This document shows, piece after piece, positions 14,827 through 17,575 of a stretch of 17,575 nt of DNA. This DNA is from JAVBMO01 sp031552355 (lineage in GTDB: Bacteria > Bacteroidota > Bacteroidia > Bacteroidales > P3): positions 1-17,575 of the forward strand of contig JAVBMO010000076.1 of assembly GCA_031552355.1 (NCBI GenBank), written 5' to 3'. Both the position numbers and the translations under genes were made by a program. The stretch's first letter is position 1. Every line of letters starts with the position of its first letter. The notes under the pieces were generated by a model that was not told the origin of the DNA, did not search any database, and was given only the letters and a program-made list of their open reading frames with translations.

Positions 14827-14878
14827 CTTTTGTTTAAAATTTTGGGAATATATTATACAAAAGTAAAGTTAAATAAAA

Positions 14879-16651
14879 ATGAAACTTCTTGCCTATTTCT
14901 TTCTTATTTTTTTGTTTGTTTCACCAAATTGCTTTTGTCAAAATCCCTCTACAGGATTAGCTGCTTTTTATCCTTTTGATGGAGATGCAAATGATCTAAG
15001 TGGAAATGGAAATCATGGCATTGTTCACAATGCAACCCTAACTACTGACAGGTGTGGAAATCCCAATAGTGCCTATTTTTTTAATGGCAATTCTTACATC
15101 AAGGTTCCTTATTCCGCTTCGCTAAACAAACATAATAATGAATTCTCCCTTTCACTTTGGATTTATCCATTAGAAACACAAATATCTTTTGTTTGCAAAT
15201 CTTCCTGGGCTGGACTTAATCTTGATTATAGATTTTGGGTTACTAACAATGGAGGCGCATCATTCGTTTGTATGGAAACGGAAATTCAACCTATTTTTAC
15301 TAACCCCATCAAAAACCAATGGAATCACTATGGTTTTATTTATCAAAATGGAACTTTTAAAATCTACGAAAATGGGAAATTGATAATAGATCAAAATGGA
15401 ATTTTTACACCTGTTGGACAGGATTATTCCACAGATCTTTACATTGGTGCAGATCCTCATGGTCTAATAGAATATATGAGGGGAGCCATTGATGATCTTT
15501 TCATCTACAATAGAGCTTTAACAGATAGTGAAATTCTTTGTCTGTACAGTCAAAAATGTCCACGATTGGATACTGTGAATATTTGCCCCGGAACTTCTGT
15601 CACACTTCCAAACGGCGAAATTTATTCCGAAGACACTGTTGTTTGCAATTTCTTAACAAATAAATCTTTTTGTGACAATATTGTATCCTGGCACATAAAA
15701 AAGAATCCAAATTCTACTATCTATACTTACGAGACAGACTTCATCTGTCAAAATGAACCATATACCAAATACGGATTTAATCTTCCACCAGATAGCACAG
15801 CTATAGTAAGGACTTCTTCCTTTCGCCAAAATTTAATCTCGTCTCAAGGCTGCGACAGCATTGTTGTTTTAGAACTTACTATCCTTCCAACTTACACTAC
15901 AGATATTTCTATTAAAGAATGTGAATTTTATACCTTAGGAGATTCTATTTATACAAAAACCGGAACATATATTCATCCTTTTCAAACAGTTAATGGGTGT
16001 GATAGTATTATTAATCTTTCCTTGACAATTTCAGAAAAATACGATACAAATGTATCTGTTATTTCATGTCATCCTTATACGTGGAATAAACAAGTTTACA
16101 CAAAAAGTGGAATTTACGCGCAGTCGTTCATTTCCTCTCAAGGTTGCGATAGCTCTGTTGCATTAAATTTGACCATTCCTGAAAATTTATTTATCGACAT
16201 TGAGGATACAATTTCTATTGGAGAAATTTACAACCAATATGGCTTTGACATCCCTCAACAAAATTCAAAAGGTTATTATACATTTCAACAAAAACATGAA
16301 AATCAATTGGGTTGTGATTCAATAACGACATTACATTTATTTGTCCTTCAACCCCCTATTGACCATTCTGTTGATTTGGATATTCCCAATGCATTTACAC
16401 CCAACAGAAGCACTAATAATTTTTTCTCTATTGGACGAAAACGTAATATCCATGACTTAACAATTTGGATATATAACAGATGGGGTGAAATTATTTATCA
16501 ATCTTCAAATATTGACTTTAAATGGGATGGTCGAGATTCAAAAGGAAACTTCGTACCAATAGGGACATATATATACTTGATAGAATATCACTCGGAAACA
16601 GCACCAGCTATTACTCAACAAAAAACAGGAATTATAAATATAGTTCATTAG
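14879..16651 (+). CDS. Secreted LamG-domain protein with T9SS type B sorting domain
   Basis: This 590-aa protein is exported by Sec and then by the type IX system. Residues 1-20 form a signal peptide (MKLLAYFFLIFLFVSPNCFC). Residues about 28-222 are a LamG/concanavalin-like domain (AAFYPFDGDANDLSGNGNHG, FSLSLWIYP, AIDDLFIYNRALTDSEI), a fold often used for carbohydrate or adhesive binding. Residues about 226-492 are tandem modules, each ending in a GCDS-type motif (324, 373, 422, 478, with a weaker FCDN at 264) followed by a beta-strand like LELTI. The C-terminus, from IPNAFTPN (502) through IWIYNRWGEIIYQS and WDGRDSKGNFVPIGTYIYLIEY, is a gliding-motility-type C-terminal domain. A surface adhesin or matrix role is inference. 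By eye it is more AT-rich than its neighbours. Confidence 0.88.
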   Translation: MKLLAYFFLIFLFVSPNCFCQNPSTGLAAFYPFDGDANDLSGNGNHGIVHNATLTTDRCGNPNSAYFFNGNSYIKVPYSASLNKHNNEFSLSLWIYPLETQISFVCKSSWAGLNLDYRFWVTNNGGASFVCMETEIQPIFTNPIKNQWNHYGFIYQNGTFKIYENGKLIIDQNGIFTPVGQDYSTDLYIGADPHGLIEYMRGAIDDLFIYNRALTDSEILCLYSQKCPRLDTVNICPGTSVTLPNGEIYSEDTVVCNFLTNKSFCDNIVSWHIKKNPNSTIYTYETDFICQNEPYTKYGFNLPPDSTAIVRTSSFRQNLISSQGCDSIVVLELTILPTYTTDISIKECEFYTLGDSIYTKTGTYIHPFQTVNGCDSIINLSLTISEKYDTNVSVISCHPYTWNKQVYTKSGIYAQSFISSQGCDSSVALNLTIPENLFIDIEDTISIGEIYNQYGFDIPQQNSKGYYTFQQKHENQLGCDSITTLHLFVLQPPIDHSVDLDIPNAFTPNRSTNNFFSIGRKRNIHDLTIWIYNRWGEIIYQSSNIDFKWDGRDSKGNFVPIGTYIYLIEYHSETAPAITQQKTGIINIVH

Positions 16652-16683
16652 TTGAATCCCCTCATGAATCTACCACCCCTATT

Positions 16684-16715
16684 TTTGCACTTCTCCCTGA
16701 AAAATAGTACCTTTG
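16684..16715 (+). promoter_or_regulatory. Bacteroidota-type promoter of the SulP gene
   Basis: TTTG (16684-16687), a 20-bp spacer and TACCTTTG (16708-16715) match the Bacteroidota consensus fully. The predicted start is near 16720-16723, about 20 bp before the ATG at 16742. Confidence 0.85.
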
Positions 16716-16741
16716 CAGATTCTTAAAAGCACATTTCAGGA

Positions 16742-17575
16742 ATGAATGAAATTTTTAAACCCAAAACATTTACCACCATTGACAAAGCCTATTGGAAAAC
16801 ACAATTTTCCAAAGATGTCAAATCCGGTGTAATTGTTGGGATTGTGGCGTTGCCATTGGCCATTGTTTTTGCCGTGGTTTCGGGTGTTTCGCCGGAAAAG
16901 GGACTTATTACAGCCATTGTTGCCGGATTGATTGCCGCTTTTTTAGGCGGAAGCCGTGTGCAAATTAGCGGACCAACAGGCGCCTTGGCCATTATTATTG
17001 CCACCACCCTGAAAGATTATGGCTATGAAGGATTGGTTATCTCAACGGTACTTGCAGGGCTTATGCTTGTTGCTTTTGGGCTTTTGCGGTTGGGGACTGT
17101 CATTAAATTTATTCCCCATCCTGTGGTTTTAGGGTTTACAAGCGGAATTGCCGTTTCCATTTTTTCCACCCAAATTCCCGAAGCTTTGGGTCTGAATCTT
17201 GATGTTCAAACTCTTCCCAGTTCCTTTATAGACAAATGGGGAGCTTATATTCAACAGGCATTCCTCAGTTTTCAAAACCCTTTGGAGTTTAACTATTGGC
17301 CTATTATTTTGACTGTCGCCACCATTTTAATTTTGGTGTACAGCAAATATATTTCCCCTAAAATTCCCGGATCTTTCATTGCTATTGTGGTCATTACTTT
17401 GGTGACACTGATTTTCAAACTTCCGGTAAACACTATTGAATCTTCATTTGGGTCGCTTTCCACCGATATCAATTTTTCTTCCGAAGGCCTCCAGTTGAGC
17501 AAATTTCCGGAATATATTCAGCCGGCCTTTACCATTGCCATTATGGGCGCCATTGTGTCGTTGCTTTCGGCGGTG
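16742..17575 (+). CDS. SulP-family inorganic anion transporter (partial, 5' end)
   Basis: The reading frame is open from the ATG at 16742 to the window edge, giving the first 278 residues of a membrane transporter in the SulP/SLC26 family (sulfate, bicarbonate or other anions). Conserved features are the amphipathic start (MNEIFKPKTFTTIDKAYWK), the first helices with GIVALPLAIVFAVVSGVSPEKGL, the SulP signature region RVQISGPTGALAIII, and PHPVVLGFTSGIAVSI. Several further hydrophobic segments follow. The C-terminal part, where a STAS domain may lie, is outside the window. A second in-frame choice is not evident; an overlapping ATG at 16746 is out of frame. Substrate cannot be told from this part. 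Confidence 0.92.
   Translation, partial: MNEIFKPKTFTTIDKAYWKTQFSKDVKSGVIVGIVALPLAIVFAVVSGVSPEKGLITAIVAGLIAAFLGGSRVQISGPTGALAIIIATTLKDYGYEGLVISTVLAGLMLVAFGLLRLGTVIKFIPHPVVLGFTSGIAVSIFSTQIPEALGLNLDVQTLPSSFIDKWGAYIQQAFLSFQNPLEFNYWPIILTVATILILVYSKYISPKIPGSFIAIVVITLVTLIFKLPVNTIESSFGSLSTDINFSSEGLQLSKFPEYIQPAFTIAIMGAIVSLLSAV

Overview
The window looks like chromosomal sequence from a Bacteroidota bacterium, most likely of the order Bacteroidales. It is AT-rich. Several intergenic regions carry the Bacteroidota primary-sigma promoter signature (TTTG, about 20 bp, TAnnTTTG). Lipoproteins have Bacteroidota-style signal peptides. One secreted protein ends in a type IX secretion (type B) sorting domain. 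The IorA, ClpP, YejK-like and short AtpC proteins are of the Bacteroidota type. No tRNA, rRNA, CRISPR array, transposase or phage gene was seen.

Layout. (1) 1-785: a minus-strand lipoprotein of unknown function with a strong terminator. (2) 786-1336: a 551-bp AT-rich gap ending in a clear promoter. (3) 1337-3756: iorA-iorB, a two-gene operon for indolepyruvate:ferredoxin oxidoreductase, closed by a long terminator hairpin. (4) 3862-4926: a DUF3089-type alpha/beta-hydrolase lipoprotein with its own terminator. (5) 4999-10635: a minus-strand block transcribed in the order dprA, CPBP-family membrane protease, atpD, atpC, polysaccharide-deacetylase-like protein. atpD and atpC are separated by 441 bp of non-coding DNA packed with dispersed repeats, and no other ATP synthase gene is present. 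(6) 10709-11187: a very small, repetitive lipoprotein with tandem hairpins downstream. (7) 11254-14797, plus strand: clpP, dut, a YejK/NdpA-like nucleoid-associated protein and a two-HKD phospholipase D/cardiolipin synthase-like protein. A second copy of the atpD-atpC repeat element lies between clpP and dut. (8) 14879-16651: a secreted LamG protein with tandem GCDS modules and a T9SS type B tail. (9) 16684-17575: a promoter and the 5' part of a SulP anion transporter cut by the window edge.

Most genes are housekeeping: amino-acid and 2-oxoacid metabolism, ATP synthesis, DNA uptake and processing, proteolysis, nucleotide hygiene and lipid metabolism. The unusual content is mainly between genes. 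There is a two-copy, MITE-like element of about 170 bp with terminal inverted repeats and internal hairpins. There is also a mosaic of other short repeats that sits right after stop codons. A polysaccharide-deacetylase-like protein appears to have lost several metal-binding and catalytic residues. I saw no convincing new defence or multi-gene system.
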